A stretch of DNA of 64,000 bases from Streptomyces chartreusis (GCF_008704715.1 NZ_CP023689.1:6262001-6326000), one strand, 5' to 3'. Shown: positions 33,164 to 43,484, counted from the stretch's first letter. The notes: generated by a model not told the origin, from the letters alone. Translations and numbers: made by a program.

Positions 33164-35383
33164 ATGAACGAAGTCAACAGGCCACCCCGAGTCGGAGGCT
33201 GGACCCGCTTCGTCACAGCACGCCCCCGGTTGTCGCTGCTCGTGGCCCTGGTGATCACCGCGCTCGCCGTGCTGGCCGGCAGCGGCGTCGCCGACCGGCT
33301 GGGCAGCGGCGGCTGGGAGGACCCGGACGCCGAGTCGACCTATGCGACCAAGGCGCTGGAGCGTGAGTTCCCCGCCTCCCAGCCCAACCTCCTGCTCCTC
33401 GTGGACGCGGGTGACGCCTCGGTGGACGACCCCGCGGTCGCCGCGGAGGCACAGCGCCTCGTGTCCCGCCTGACCGGCGAGAAGGGCGTCGTGGGCGTCG
33501 GCTCCTACTGGCAGGGCAAGTCACCCGCCCTGCGCGCCGAAGACGGCCACGAGGCGCTGATCGCCGCCCGGATCACCGGCGAAGAGAAGCAGATGGGGGA
33601 GACCCTGGACCGCATCGCGCCCGAGTTCCGGGGCGCGCACGGCCCGGTGGAGGTGAGCGTCGGCGGCCCGGTCGCGGTGCGGCACGAGATGCAGACCACC
33701 ATCCAGGAGGACCTGCTGCGCGCCGAGGTGATCGCCCTGCCGGTCACCCTCGTGCTGCTGGTCATGGTCTTCGGCAGCGCGGTCGCCGCCCTGCTGCCGC
33801 TGGGCATCGGCATCGTCGCCATCCTCGGCACGAACGCGGTGCTGCGCGGCCTGACCGAGTTCACCGATGTGTCGGTCTTCGCGATGAACCTCACCACCGC
33901 CCTCGGCCTCGGCCTCGCCGTCGACTACGCCCTGTTCATCGTCCGCCGCTTCCGCGAGGAACTCACCGGCGGCGCCGAACCACTGGCGGCGGTCGGCACC
34001 ACCCTGCGCACCGCCGGACGCACGGTCCTCTTCTCCGCCCTCACCGTCGCGGTGTCCCTGGCGGCGATGCTGCTCTTCCCGCAGTACTTCCTGCGGTCCT
34101 TCGCCTACGCCGGCATCGCGGTGGTGCTGCTGGCCGCCGCGGCCGCCCTGATCCTGCTCCCGGCGGCACTGGTCCTGCTCGGCCACCGGGTCAACGCCCT
34201 GGACCTGCGCAAGCTGCTGCGGCGCGGTCGGGCGAAGGAATCCGACGGAGCGGCCGCAGCGAGTGAGGGCAAGGGCTGGGCCCGTACGGCGAACCTCGTC
34301 ATGCGCCGCGCCCCCTTCTTCGCCCTCGGCACCACCGCCGTCCTGATCCTGCTCGGACTGCCGTTCCTCGGCGTGAAGTTCGGCACCGCGGACGACCGCC
34401 AGCTGCCGTCGAGCGCCGAGTCCCATGTCGTCCAGCAGCACATCCGCGACGGCTTCCCGGGCAGCCCCGGCGGCGGCCTGGAGGTGCTCGCCGAGGGGCG
34501 GGCCACCCAGGCGCAGTACGCCGACTACAAGCAGCGCATCGGGGCCCTCCCGGAGGTGCTGCGGGTCGACGGACCGCTCCTGAAGGGCGATTCGGCGTAC
34601 TTCACGGTGCTGCCCAAGGGCGAGGCGGTGGACGACCCGGCCCAGGGCCTGGTCGGCGACCTGCGCGCGACCGAGGCGCCGTTCGACACCAAGGTGACCG
34701 GCGCGGCGGCGGTCCTGGTCGACTCCAAGGACGCCATCGCCGAACGCCTCCCGCTGGCGGCCGCCTTCATCGCGATAGTCACCCTGCTGCTGGTGTTCCT
34801 GCTGACCGGCAGCGTGCTGATCCCGATCCAGGCGGTGGTGCTCAACGCGCTCAGCCTGACGGCGATGTTCGGCGCGGTGGTCTGGGTCTTCCAGGACGGC
34901 CATCTGTCCGGCCTGCTCGGCTTCACCAGCCCCGGCTCGATCGAGACGACCCTTCCGGTGCTGATGTTCTGCGTCGCCTTCGGACTGTCGATGGACTACG
35001 GCGTGTTCCTGCTCTCCCGCATCAAGGAGGAGTACGACACGACGGGCGACCACGAGGAGGCCGTGCGGCACGGGCTGCAGCGCACCGGCGGTCTGATCAC
35101 CGCGGCCGCCGTGATCCTCGCGGTGGTGATGGTCGCGATCGGCACCTCCCGGGTGACCAACACCAAGATGCTCGGCCTCGGCATCGCGCTGGCGGTCCTC
35201 ATGGACGCGATGATCGTCCGCAGCCTGCTGGTCCCGGCGGTCATGCGTCTGACGGGGCGGGCGACCTGGTGGGCGCCGGGGCCGCTCAGGCGGCTCCACG
35301 ACAGGTTCGGGCTCAGCGAGTCGGACGCAGCGCCCGAGCAGGCCGAGGCCGAGGAGCGGGACAAGGTGGCGGTGCCCGGCTAG
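33164..35383 (+). CDS. MMPL/RND-family transporter
   Basis: A 739-residue MmpL-like exporter with 12 predicted helices in two halves: helix 1 near residues 22-42, a large outside loop, then the first helix bundle with TTALGLGLAVDYALFIVRRFREEL (near residue 240). The second half repeats this with CVAFGLSMDYGVFLLSRIKEEY near 605. The paired DY motifs are the proton-relay residues of the family. Substrates are lipids or small hydrophobic compounds; this one is unknown. AAGGGGA precedes ATG 33164. It is probably controlled by the divergent TetR protein. Confidence 0.9.
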   Translation: MNEVNRPPRVGGWTRFVTARPRLSLLVALVITALAVLAGSGVADRLGSGGWEDPDAESTYATKALEREFPASQPNLLLLVDAGDASVDDPAVAAEAQRLVSRLTGEKGVVGVGSYWQGKSPALRAEDGHEALIAARITGEEKQMGETLDRIAPEFRGAHGPVEVSVGGPVAVRHEMQTTIQEDLLRAEVIALPVTLVLLVMVFGSAVAALLPLGIGIVAILGTNAVLRGLTEFTDVSVFAMNLTTALGLGLAVDYALFIVRRFREELTGGAEPLAAVGTTLRTAGRTVLFSALTVAVSLAAMLLFPQYFLRSFAYAGIAVVLLAAAAALILLPAALVLLGHRVNALDLRKLLRRGRAKESDGAAAASEGKGWARTANLVMRRAPFFALGTTAVLILLGLPFLGVKFGTADDRQLPSSAESHVVQQHIRDGFPGSPGGGLEVLAEGRATQAQYADYKQRIGALPEVLRVDGPLLKGDSAYFTVLPKGEAVDDPAQGLVGDLRATEAPFDTKVTGAAAVLVDSKDAIAERLPLAAAFIAIVTLLLVFLLTGSVLIPIQAVVLNALSLTAMFGAVVWVFQDGHLSGLLGFTSPGSIETTLPVLMFCVAFGLSMDYGVFLLSRIKEEYDTTGDHEEAVRHGLQRTGGLITAAAVILAVVMVAIGTSRVTNTKMLGLGIALAVLMDAMIVRSLLVPAVMRLTGRATWWAPGPLRRLHDRFGLSESDAAPEQAEAEERDKVAVPG

Positions 35384-35484
35384 CGTTCCGCCGGACGGGG
35401 TGATCTCCGCGCCGTGCCGTTCAGGGACCGGGTCCCGGGCGGTGCGGGGATCACCGGGGCGGGACGGAAGGCGAGGTGGGGCGG

Positions 35485-36528
35485 ATGCGGGCCGTCGTGT
35501 TCGAGCGGTTCGGGGAGCCGGCCGGGGTGCGGGAAGTTGCCGATCCGGAGCCGAAGGAGCACGGGGTGGTGGTCCGGGTCGAGGCGACGGGGCTCTGCCG
35601 CAGCGACTGGCACGGCTGGCAGGGGCACGACCCGGACATCACGCTGCCGCATGTTCCCGGCCATGAACTCGCCGGGGTCGTCGAGGCGGTGGGAGACCGG
35701 GTGACCGGCTGGCGGCCCGGCGACCGGGTCACCGTGCCCTTCGTGTGCGCCTGCGGCAGCTGCGCGGCATGCGCGGCGGGCGACCAGCAGGTGTGCGAGC
35801 GCCAGACCCAGCCCGGCTTCACCCACTGGGGATCCTTCGCCCAGTACGTGGCGCTGGACCACGCGGACGTCAACCTCGTCGCCGTGCCGGAGGAGATGTC
35901 CTTCGCGACGGCCGCCTCGCTGGGCTGCCGGTTCGCCACCGCGTTCCGGGCCGTCGTGCAGCAGGGGCGGGTGGCCGCGGGGGAGTGGGTCGCGGTGCAC
36001 GGCTGCGGCGGGGTGGGTCTGTCGGCGGTGATGATCGCGGCGGTCTCGGGCGCGCGGGTCGTTGCGGTGGACGTCTCGCCGCGGGCCCTGGACCTGGCGC
36101 GGAAGTTCGGGGCGGCCGAGTGCGTGGACGCGTCGAAGGTGCCGGACACCGCGGCGGCGATCCACGCCGTGACCGGTGGCGGTGCCCATCTCTCCCTGGA
36201 CGCCCTCGGCTCGCCCGCCACCTGCGCCGCCTCCGTCGACGGCCTGCGCCGCCGGGGCCGGCACATCCAGGTCGGCCTGCTGCCCTCGGAGTCCGGCACC
36301 ACACCGGTTCCCATGGCCCGCGCCATCGCCCTGGAGCTCGAACTCCTCGGCAGCCACGGCATGGCGGCGCACACCTACCCGCAGATGCTGGAGCTCGTGC
36401 GGGCCGGGGTGCTGCGGCCGGATCTGCTGGTGACGTCGACGATCCCGCTGGACGCGGTGCCGGCGGCGCTGGCGGCCATGGGGTCGGCGCCGGGTGCGGG
36501 AGTGACGGTCATCGAGCCCTGGAGCTGA
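35485..36528 (+). CDS. zinc-dependent medium-chain alcohol dehydrogenase
   Basis: A 347-residue zinc alcohol dehydrogenase-like protein. Catalytic zinc ligands are visible as Cys in TGLCRSDWHGW, His/Glu in VPGHELAGVVEAV and the later Cys in LGCRF. The structural-zinc Cys cluster is CACGSCAACAAGDQQVC. The nucleotide-binding loop is VHGCGGVGLSAVMIAA, followed by Asp of VVAVDVS, which favours NAD. It oxidises an alcohol or reduces an aldehyde; substrate unknown. ATG 35485 is preferred over GTG 35476. It overlaps the convergent GNAT gene by 20 bp. Confidence 0.9.
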   Translation: MRAVVFERFGEPAGVREVADPEPKEHGVVVRVEATGLCRSDWHGWQGHDPDITLPHVPGHELAGVVEAVGDRVTGWRPGDRVTVPFVCACGSCAACAAGDQQVCERQTQPGFTHWGSFAQYVALDHADVNLVAVPEEMSFATAASLGCRFATAFRAVVQQGRVAAGEWVAVHGCGGVGLSAVMIAAVSGARVVAVDVSPRALDLARKFGAAECVDASKVPDTAAAIHAVTGGGAHLSLDALGSPATCAASVDGLRRRGRHIQVGLLPSESGTTPVPMARAIALELELLGSHGMAAHTYPQMLELVRAGVLRPDLLVTSTIPLDAVPAALAAMGSAPGAGVTVIEPWS

Positions 36529-37102
36529 CGGCACCGACGTCGGGGCGGCCGTGGTGGGCGGCCCACTCGTGGTCCAGGACGGCCATCATCACCCAGTCCA
36601 GCCACTGGCCGTCCCTGAAGTCGGCCTCCCGCCGGACGCCCTCCACCACGAATCCGGCCTTCTCGTAGACGCGCAGGGCACGCGGGTTGTGGCCGTAGGC
36701 CTCCAACTGGATCCGGTGCAGCCCGAGTTGCTCGAAGCCATGGCCGACGATGAGCCGGGTGGCCTCGGTGCCGATACCCCGGCCGCGCCCCCGGGGACCG
36801 ACGAGCGTGCGGAACGTACAGCTGCGTGCCGTGGCGTCCCACTCGTACAGGACGACCTCGCCGACGAGTTCGCCGGTGGCGCGGTCGGTGACAGCGAGGT
36901 CGAGACGGTCGTTCTGCGCGGAGCGCGAGCCGTACCAGGAGCGCAGCCGCTCCAGGGAGAACTCCTCGGACGCCTCGCCGGTGAAGCGGACGACCTCGGG
37001 GTCCTCGATGATCTCCGCCATGACGGCGGCGTCGGCCTCGGTGAAGGGCCGCAGCACGGTCCGGTCGCCGGTGAGTACGGGCTTGACGGAGAAGTCGCTC
37101 AT
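36509..37102 (-). CDS. GNAT N-acetyltransferase, RimJ/RimL-like
   Basis: A 197-residue GNAT protein with the RimJ/RimL layout: TVLRPFTEADAAVMAEIIEDPEVVRFTGEASEEF at the start, acetyl-CoA loop GPRGRGRGIGTEATRLIVGHGFEQLGLHRIQLEAYGHNPRALRVYEKAGFVVEGVRREADF. Such proteins acetylate protein N-termini, amino acids or antibiotics; the target here is unknown. ATG 37102 is chosen; GTG 37120 in frame is possible. The last 20 bp overlap the convergent dehydrogenase gene. Confidence 0.87.
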   Translation of the reverse strand: MSDFSVKPVLTGDRTVLRPFTEADAAVMAEIIEDPEVVRFTGEASEEFSLERLRSWYGSRSAQNDRLDLAVTDRATGELVGEVVLYEWDATARSCTFRTLVGPRGRGRGIGTEATRLIVGHGFEQLGLHRIQLEAYGHNPRALRVYEKAGFVVEGVRREADFRDGQWLDWVMMAVLDHEWAAHHGRPDVGAVSSRAR

Positions 37103-37168
37103 GCCACGACTGTGCCCCACACATCGGGTGGGGCACAGGTGGTTTTCGTCGCCCTCGGCCCCGCGAGG

Positions 37169-37369
37169 TCAGTCCGGCCTCCGGCCGCGGTTGCCGGGCC
37201 GGGACGCCACCCACAGCCGCACGGTGTCCGCGTACCAGAAGGGCTTGCCGCCCTCGACATGGTCGGGCGGCGGCAGCAGCCCGTGCTTGCGGTACGACCG
37301 CACGGTGTCCGGCTGCACCTTGATGTGCGCGGCGATCTCCTTGTAGGACCAGAGCCTTCGGTCGGTCAT
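37169..37369 (-). CDS. small MerR-like helix-turn-helix protein
   Basis: A 66-residue DNA-binding protein: WSYKEIAAHIKVQPDTVRSYRKHGLLPPPDHVEGGKPFWYADTVRLWVASRPG. This is a winged-helix MerR/excisionase-like domain without an effector part, the size of AlpA- or BldC-like proteins; the wing contains the FWYADTVRLW pattern of the HTH_17 group. GGGGAGG precedes ATG 37369. It is not in an element with an integrase, so it may be a free-standing regulator rather than an excisionase. Confidence 0.8.
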   Translation of the reverse strand: MTDRRLWSYKEIAAHIKVQPDTVRSYRKHGLLPPPDHVEGGKPFWYADTVRLWVASRPGNRGRRPD

Positions 37370-37640
37370 AGGTGCACCTCCCCGCGCGCGCCGCGGTGGC
37401 GACCGGGGACCGGTCGTCGGGGGGACCGCGCGCTGCGCTGGCGATCACAAAGCCTGTGTCCGGTCAACGACACGGAGTGAGGACGCGACAGGGCCCGTGC
37501 GCGGGTGTGACGCAGGGCCCGCGTACACGGGACATGTGTGACAGGGGAGGGGCCTTTGTGACACAGGTGACGCAAAGGCGTACGCGGGCGCAAGGGCGTG
37601 GCGCGTTGACAACCGACGGCTCGGCCGTAGTCCCGCAGCA

Positions 37641-37720
37641 ACCCCGTCAGGGGCGCGGGGAACCGCGCGACAAGCCCCCCCCACAATCCGCACCCGCCCC
37701 CGAACCGAACCCGGCAGATG
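37641..37720 (+). repeat. dispersed Streptomyces-type intergenic repeat
   Basis: The core GGGGCGCGGGGAACCGCGCG, followed by a C-rich run, closely resembles a short GC-rich element that I recall as very common between genes in Streptomyces genomes (core GGGGCGCGGGGAAC-GCGCGAC). The core has dyad parts GCGCGG/CCGCGC. No second copy was seen in this window. Edges are approximate. Confidence 0.5.
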
Positions 37721-37756
37721 CCAAGGCGCCCGGTCACCCCGCAAGCGTATGGTTCG

Positions 37757-37803
37757 AATGTCTGGACAAAACATTGACAGGCCTCCCCGACCCGGGCTAG
37801 AAA
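37757..37803 (+). promoter_or_regulatory. promoter and candidate operator of the inositol operon
   Basis: The -35 TTGACA (37774-37779) and -10 TAGAAA (37798-37803) are 18 bases apart, about 80 bp before iolC. Just upstream and overlapping lies TGTCTGGACA (37759-37768), palindromic in its four-base arms, nested in AATGT-N9-ACATT. An inositol-responsive repressor is a plausible binder; none is encoded next to it. Confidence 0.6.
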
Positions 37804-37884
37804 GCCGGAGAGACCCGACGCGCCACGAGCACACGCGTTGGCGTCGGCACGGGTGCCGCGACACAGGGAGACCGAGGGAAGCCG

Positions 37885-38835
37885 ATGGCGTACGACCTGA
37901 TCACCATGGGGCGGATCGGAGTGGACCTCTACCCCTTGCAGACCGGCGTCCCGCTGCCGCAGGTCACCTCCTTCGGCAAGTTCCTCGGCGGCTCGGCGAC
38001 GAACGTCGCGGTCGCCGCCGCCCGCCTCGGCCGCAGCACCGCCGTGATCACCCGCACCGGGGACGACCCCTTCGGCGCCTACCTCCACGAGGCGTTGAAG
38101 GGCTTCGGCGTCGACGACCGCTGGGTCACCCCGGTCCCCGGACTGCCCACCCCGGTCACCTTCTGCGAGGTCTTCCCGCCGGACGACTTCCCGCTGTACT
38201 TCTACCGCCTGCCCAAGGCCCCCGACCTGGAGATCGACGCCCACGAGCTCGACCTCGACGCCATCCGCGACGCCCGGATCTTCTGGGTCACCGGCACCGG
38301 ACTGAGCGAGGAGCCCAGCCGTACCGCGACGCTCGCGGCCCTCGCCCATCGCGCCAAGGCCGGCACGACGGTCTTCGACCTGGACTGGCGCCCCATGTTC
38401 TGGAGCGACCCGGCCGCCGCCCGCCCCTTCTACAAGGAGGCGCTGCGCCACACCACCGTCGCCGTCGGCAACCTCGACGAGGTGGAGGTCGCGACCGGCG
38501 TACGCGAACCGCACGCCGCCGCCCGCGCGCTGCTGGACACGGGCGTGCAGCTCGCGGTCGTCAAGCAGGGCCCCAAGGGCGTCCTCGCCGTCAACAGCGA
38601 CGGCGAGGCGGCCGAGGTCCCGCCGCTGCCCGTGAACGTCCTCAACGGCCTCGGCGCCGGCGACGCCTTCGGCGGCTCCCTCTGCCACGGCCTCCTGGAG
38701 GGCTGGGACCTGGAGCGGACCATGCGGCACGCCAACGCCGCCGGCGCCATCGTCGCCTCCCGCCTGGAGTGCTCCTCCGCGATGCCGACGCCCGACGAGA
38801 TCGAGGCCGCGATCGCCGCGGGGGCCGTCAAGTGA
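37885..38835 (+). CDS. iolC: 5-dehydro-2-deoxygluconokinase
   Basis: A 316-residue PfkB-family kinase, phosphorylating 2-deoxy-5-keto-gluconate in myo-inositol breakdown. Signature 1 is FLGGSATNVAVAAARLG (about residues 33-49); signature 2 is NGLGAGDAFGGSLCHGLL with catalytic Asp in GAGD. The iolC-type features are MGRIGVDLYPLQTGVPL and FDLDWRPMFW. ATG 37885 lies after a GGGAAG element. It overlaps the aldolase gene by 4 bp. Assignment is strengthened by the neighbouring iolD and mmsA. Confidence 0.9.
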   Translation: MAYDLITMGRIGVDLYPLQTGVPLPQVTSFGKFLGGSATNVAVAAARLGRSTAVITRTGDDPFGAYLHEALKGFGVDDRWVTPVPGLPTPVTFCEVFPPDDFPLYFYRLPKAPDLEIDAHELDLDAIRDARIFWVTGTGLSEEPSRTATLAALAHRAKAGTTVFDLDWRPMFWSDPAAARPFYKEALRHTTVAVGNLDEVEVATGVREPHAAARALLDTGVQLAVVKQGPKGVLAVNSDGEAAEVPPLPVNVLNGLGAGDAFGGSLCHGLLEGWDLERTMRHANAAGAIVASRLECSSAMPTPDEIEAAIAAGAVK

Positions 38836-39713
38836 ATGTCGACATCTCCGAACTGGTCCGCCTGCGCACCCGGAGCCCGGAGGCCGTGGCCGAGGCCGCC
38901 GCGCGGCGCAGGCGCCGGCCGCTGCTCGACGACAACGGCCGCCTGATGATCGTCGCCGCCGACCACCCGGCCCGCGGCGCCCTCGGCGTCGGGGACCGCA
39001 AGCTCGCCATGGCCAACCGTGCCGACCTGCTGGAACGGCTCTGCCTGGCACTCGACCGGCCCGGCGTCGACGGCGTCCTCGCCACCGCCGACATCCTCGA
39101 CGACCTGCTGCTGCTCGGCGCCCTCGACGACAAGGTCGTCATGGGCTCGATGAACCGCGGCGGCCTCCAGGGCGCGAGCTTCGAGCTCGACGACCGCTTC
39201 ACCGGCCACCGCGCCGAGGACATCGAGCGGCTGCGCTTCGACGCGGGCAAGCTGCTGCTGCGCGTCGACTACGACGACCCGGGCTCCCTCACCACGCTGG
39301 AGTCCACCGCCCGCGCCATCGACGACATGGCCGCACGCCGGCTTCCCGTCTTCGTCGAGCCGTTCCTCAGCAGCCGCACCCCCGAGGGCAGGGTCAGGAA
39401 CGACCTGTCCGCCGAGGCCGTCACCAAGTCCATCGCCATCGCCTCCGGACTCGGCGGCACCTCCGCCTACACCTGGCTCAAGCTCCCGGTCACCGAGAAC
39501 CCCGACGACATGGCCGAGGTCATGCGGACCTCCACCCTCCCGGCCGTCCTTCTCGGCGGCGAGGTCGGTGACGACCAGGACGGGGCATATGAGAAGTGGC
39601 GGGGTGCTCTGCAACTTCCCACCGTGCGGGGCCTGGTGGTGGGACGGTCGTTGCTCTACCCGGCGGACGGGGATGTGGCCGCCGCCGTCGACACCGCCGT
39701 AGGACTGCTGTGA
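38832..39713 (+). CDS. Cgl0158-type class I aldolase (probable DKGP aldolase)
   Basis: A 293-residue barrel protein of the Cgl0158 family, seen in actinobacterial inositol clusters in place of the classical IolJ aldolase. Motifs: RLMIVAADHPARGALGVG, LATADILDDLLLLGAL, GSMNRGGLQGASFELDDRF, KLLLRVDYDDP, FVEPFLSSR, TWLKLPVTENPDD with the probable Schiff-base Lys, and VLLGGEVGDD. It should split 2-deoxy-5-keto-gluconate-6-phosphate into dihydroxyacetone phosphate and malonate semialdehyde, by analogy. GTG 38832 overlaps iolC by 4 bp. The iolB remnant starts only 7 bp after its stop. Confidence 0.82.
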   Translation: MNVDISELVRLRTRSPEAVAEAAARRRRRPLLDDNGRLMIVAADHPARGALGVGDRKLAMANRADLLERLCLALDRPGVDGVLATADILDDLLLLGALDDKVVMGSMNRGGLQGASFELDDRFTGHRAEDIERLRFDAGKLLLRVDYDDPGSLTTLESTARAIDDMAARRLPVFVEPFLSSRTPEGRVRNDLSAEAVTKSIAIASGLGGTSAYTWLKLPVTENPDDMAEVMRTSTLPAVLLGGEVGDDQDGAYEKWRGALQLPTVRGLVVGRSLLYPADGDVAAAVDTAVGLL

Positions 39714-39720
39714 GGGCCTG

Positions 39721-40035
39721 ATGACCGGCGACAGTGAATGGATCGGGCGTCCGCTGAACGGCGGATGCACCGTGGACGTCGAGAACGAGAAGTACCAACT
39801 CCCGGGCAGGGGCAGCGTATTGAGTGGAGTCTCCGACTTCGCCCACGTGCCCCGTGCCGCCCGGGCACAGATCGCCTCCGGCGCGGAAGGCCGCTTTGCT
39901 TTGGCAGGAGCGAAGTGCGAGCGAAGACTCCCCGCCCGCTACGGCCCCGCGCCGGAGGTCCCGAACGGTTTCGGTCAGCAGCGCGTATTCCCCTCGCGTG
40001 AGGGCGGATCCGTCGCCCTCGCGCAGGATCGCTGA
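39721..40035 (+). pseudogene. iolB: iolB (5-deoxy-glucuronate isomerase) remnant
   Basis: A 104-codon open frame that still reads as pieces of IolB: GDSEWI, GGCTV, FAHVPRAA, GRFALAGAKCERRLPARYGPAP, then GFGQQRVFPSREGG. Intact IolB is about 290 residues. Here the first ~45 residues are missing, about 80 residues in the middle (with the metal-binding His/Glu cluster expected around PPHKHDEH) are deleted after PAPEVP, and the C-terminal third is gone. The order of the pieces matches the family. It sits where iolB normally does, between the aldolase and iolD. A product could not be active. Confidence 0.8.
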
Positions 40036-40069
40036 TCCGCTTCCATCCGGCACCTACGGAGGGTTACCG

Positions 40070-41953
40070 ATGACCTCAACGACGAGGCTCACGGTCGCAC
40101 AGGCACTCGTCCGCTTCCTGTCCGCCCAGTACACCGAGCGCGACGGGACGCGGCACCGCCTGATCGGCGCCACCTGGGGCATCTTCGGCCACGGCAACGT
40201 CGCCGGGATCGGCCAGGCCCTCGTCGAGTACGGCGATGTCATGCCGTACCACCAGGGCCGCAACGAACAGGCGATGGTGCACGCGGCGGTCGGCTACGCC
40301 CGCCAGTCGGGCCGGCTGTCCACCCACGCCGTCACCACCTCCATCGGCCCCGGCGCGACCAACCTCGTCACCGGCGCCGCCCTCGCGACCATCAACCACC
40401 TCCCGGTCCTGCTCCTGCCCGGCGATGTCTTCGCCGCCCGCCCCGCCGACCCGGTCCTCCAGCAGCTCGAAGTGCCGTACGCGGGCGACGTGTCCGTCAA
40501 CGACTGTCTGCGCCCGGTGTCCAGGTACTTCGACCGGATCACACGTCCGGAGGCCTTGATCCCGTCCGCCCTCCAGGCCATGCGTGTGCTCACCGACCCC
40601 GTGGAGACCGGCGCCGTGACGCTGGCGCTCCCGCAGGACGTGCAGGCCGAGGCGTACGACTGGCCCGAGGAGTTCTTCGCCGAGCGCACCTGGGTGGTGC
40701 GCCGGCCGGGCGCCGACCCGACCGAACTCGCCGAGGCCGTACGGGCGATCCGCGGCGCCCGCCGTCCCCTGCTCGTCGCGGGCGGCGGCGTCCACCACAG
40801 CCGCGCCGAGGCGGCCCTCGCCGAGTTCGCCGCCGTCACCCGCATCCCCGTCGCCTCCACCCAGGCCGGCAAGGGCTCCCTGCGCTTCGACCACCCCCAG
40901 GACGTCGGCGGCGTCGGCCACACCGGCACCGCCACCGCCGACGAACTCGCCCGCACCGCCGACCTGGTGATCGGCGTCGGCACCCGCTACACCGACTTCA
41001 CCACCGCCTCCGGCACCCTCTTCGCGCACCCGGACGTCCGCTTCCTCAACCTCAACATCGCGCCCTACGACGGCCACAAGCTCGCCGGGATGCCGCTGAT
41101 CGCGGACGCCCGCAGCGGCCTGATGGAGCTGACCGCGGCCCTCGACATGCACGCCTACCGGGTCGGCGCCTCCTACGTCGCCGAGTACACCGAGGACAAG
41201 GAGCGCTGGGAGCAGCGCGTCGACGCCTGCTACGAGGCCGACGAGCCCGACGTACGGCCGACGCAGCCGCAGGTGCTCGGCGTCCTGGACGCGCTCGTCG
41301 ACGAGTCGGACGTGATCATCAACGCGGCCGGCTCCCTCCCCGGCGACCTGCACAAACTGTGGCGGGCCCGCTCGCGCGACCAGTACCACGTGGAGTACGG
41401 CTACTCCTGCATGGGCTACGAGATCCCGGCCGCGATCGGCGTGAAGCTGGCCGCGCCCGAGCGCCACGTCTGGGCGCTGGTCGGCGACGGCACGTATCTG
41501 ATGATGCCGACGGAGATCGTGACCGCCGTGCAGGAAGGTGTCGCGATCAAGGTGTTGCTGGTGCAGAACCACGGGTACGCGTCCATCGGCGGACTGTCGG
41601 AGGAGACGGGCGCCGAGCGCTTCGGCACCGCCTACCGCCACCGGGCGGCCGACGGCACCTTCACCGGTGCCCCGCTCCCCGTCGACCTGGCAGCCAACGC
41701 CGCGAGCCTGGGCATGCGGGTGCTGCGCGCGAAGACCGTCAGCGATCTTCGTGAGGCGCTCGGCGAGGCCCGTGACGCCGACACTCCCACATGTGTCTAC
41801 GTCGAGACCCAAACGGCAGACACAGTGTCGGGCCCGCCGCCCGCGCAGGCCTGGTGGGATGTTCCCGTGGCCGAGACCGCGACCCGACCGTCGGCGGTCA
41901 AGGCACGTGAGCTGTACGAACGGCACGTCTCGACCCGACGCCGCCATCTGTGA
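40070..41953 (+). CDS. iolD: 3D-(3,5/4)-trihydroxycyclohexane-1,2-dione hydrolase
   Basis: A 627-residue thiamine-diphosphate enzyme that opens the ring of the diketo-inositol. Signs: catalytic Glu in YHQGRNEQAMVHAA, VTTSIGPGATNLVTGAA, central Rossmann part PLLVAGGGVHHSRAEAAL, and the ThDP-Mg motif VGDGTYLMMPTEIVTAVQEGVAIKVLLVQNHGYASIG. Length fits IolD (~640). ATG 40070 has GGAGGG (40058-40063) upstream. It follows the iolB remnant by 34 bp and precedes mmsA by 14 bp. Its product is normally the substrate of IolB. Confidence 0.92.
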   Translation: MTSTTRLTVAQALVRFLSAQYTERDGTRHRLIGATWGIFGHGNVAGIGQALVEYGDVMPYHQGRNEQAMVHAAVGYARQSGRLSTHAVTTSIGPGATNLVTGAALATINHLPVLLLPGDVFAARPADPVLQQLEVPYAGDVSVNDCLRPVSRYFDRITRPEALIPSALQAMRVLTDPVETGAVTLALPQDVQAEAYDWPEEFFAERTWVVRRPGADPTELAEAVRAIRGARRPLLVAGGGVHHSRAEAALAEFAAVTRIPVASTQAGKGSLRFDHPQDVGGVGHTGTATADELARTADLVIGVGTRYTDFTTASGTLFAHPDVRFLNLNIAPYDGHKLAGMPLIADARSGLMELTAALDMHAYRVGASYVAEYTEDKERWEQRVDACYEADEPDVRPTQPQVLGVLDALVDESDVIINAAGSLPGDLHKLWRARSRDQYHVEYGYSCMGYEIPAAIGVKLAAPERHVWALVGDGTYLMMPTEIVTAVQEGVAIKVLLVQNHGYASIGGLSEETGAERFGTAYRHRAADGTFTGAPLPVDLAANAASLGMRVLRAKTVSDLREALGEARDADTPTCVYVETQTADTVSGPPPAQAWWDVPVAETATRPSAVKARELYERHVSTRRRHL

Positions 41954-41967
41954 AGGAGTAACCGGTC

Positions 41968-43470
<1,503 letters not shown>

Positions 43471-43484
43471 GCACACCCCTCGCG

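Larger units (their letters stand above)
37370..37884. other. 515-bp intergenic region before the inositol operon
   Basis: It separates the small HTH gene from iolC. It holds the GC-rich intergenic repeat (37641-37720) and the iol promoter (37757-37803). The start (37380-37640) has short repeats of GTGACGCA and GGGCCCG type but no gene I can support. Confidence 0.6.

Noticed and set aside
37169..37369. Small HTH protein as an excisionase of an integrated element
   Set aside because: No integrase, replication gene or direct-repeat attachment sites were found around it.
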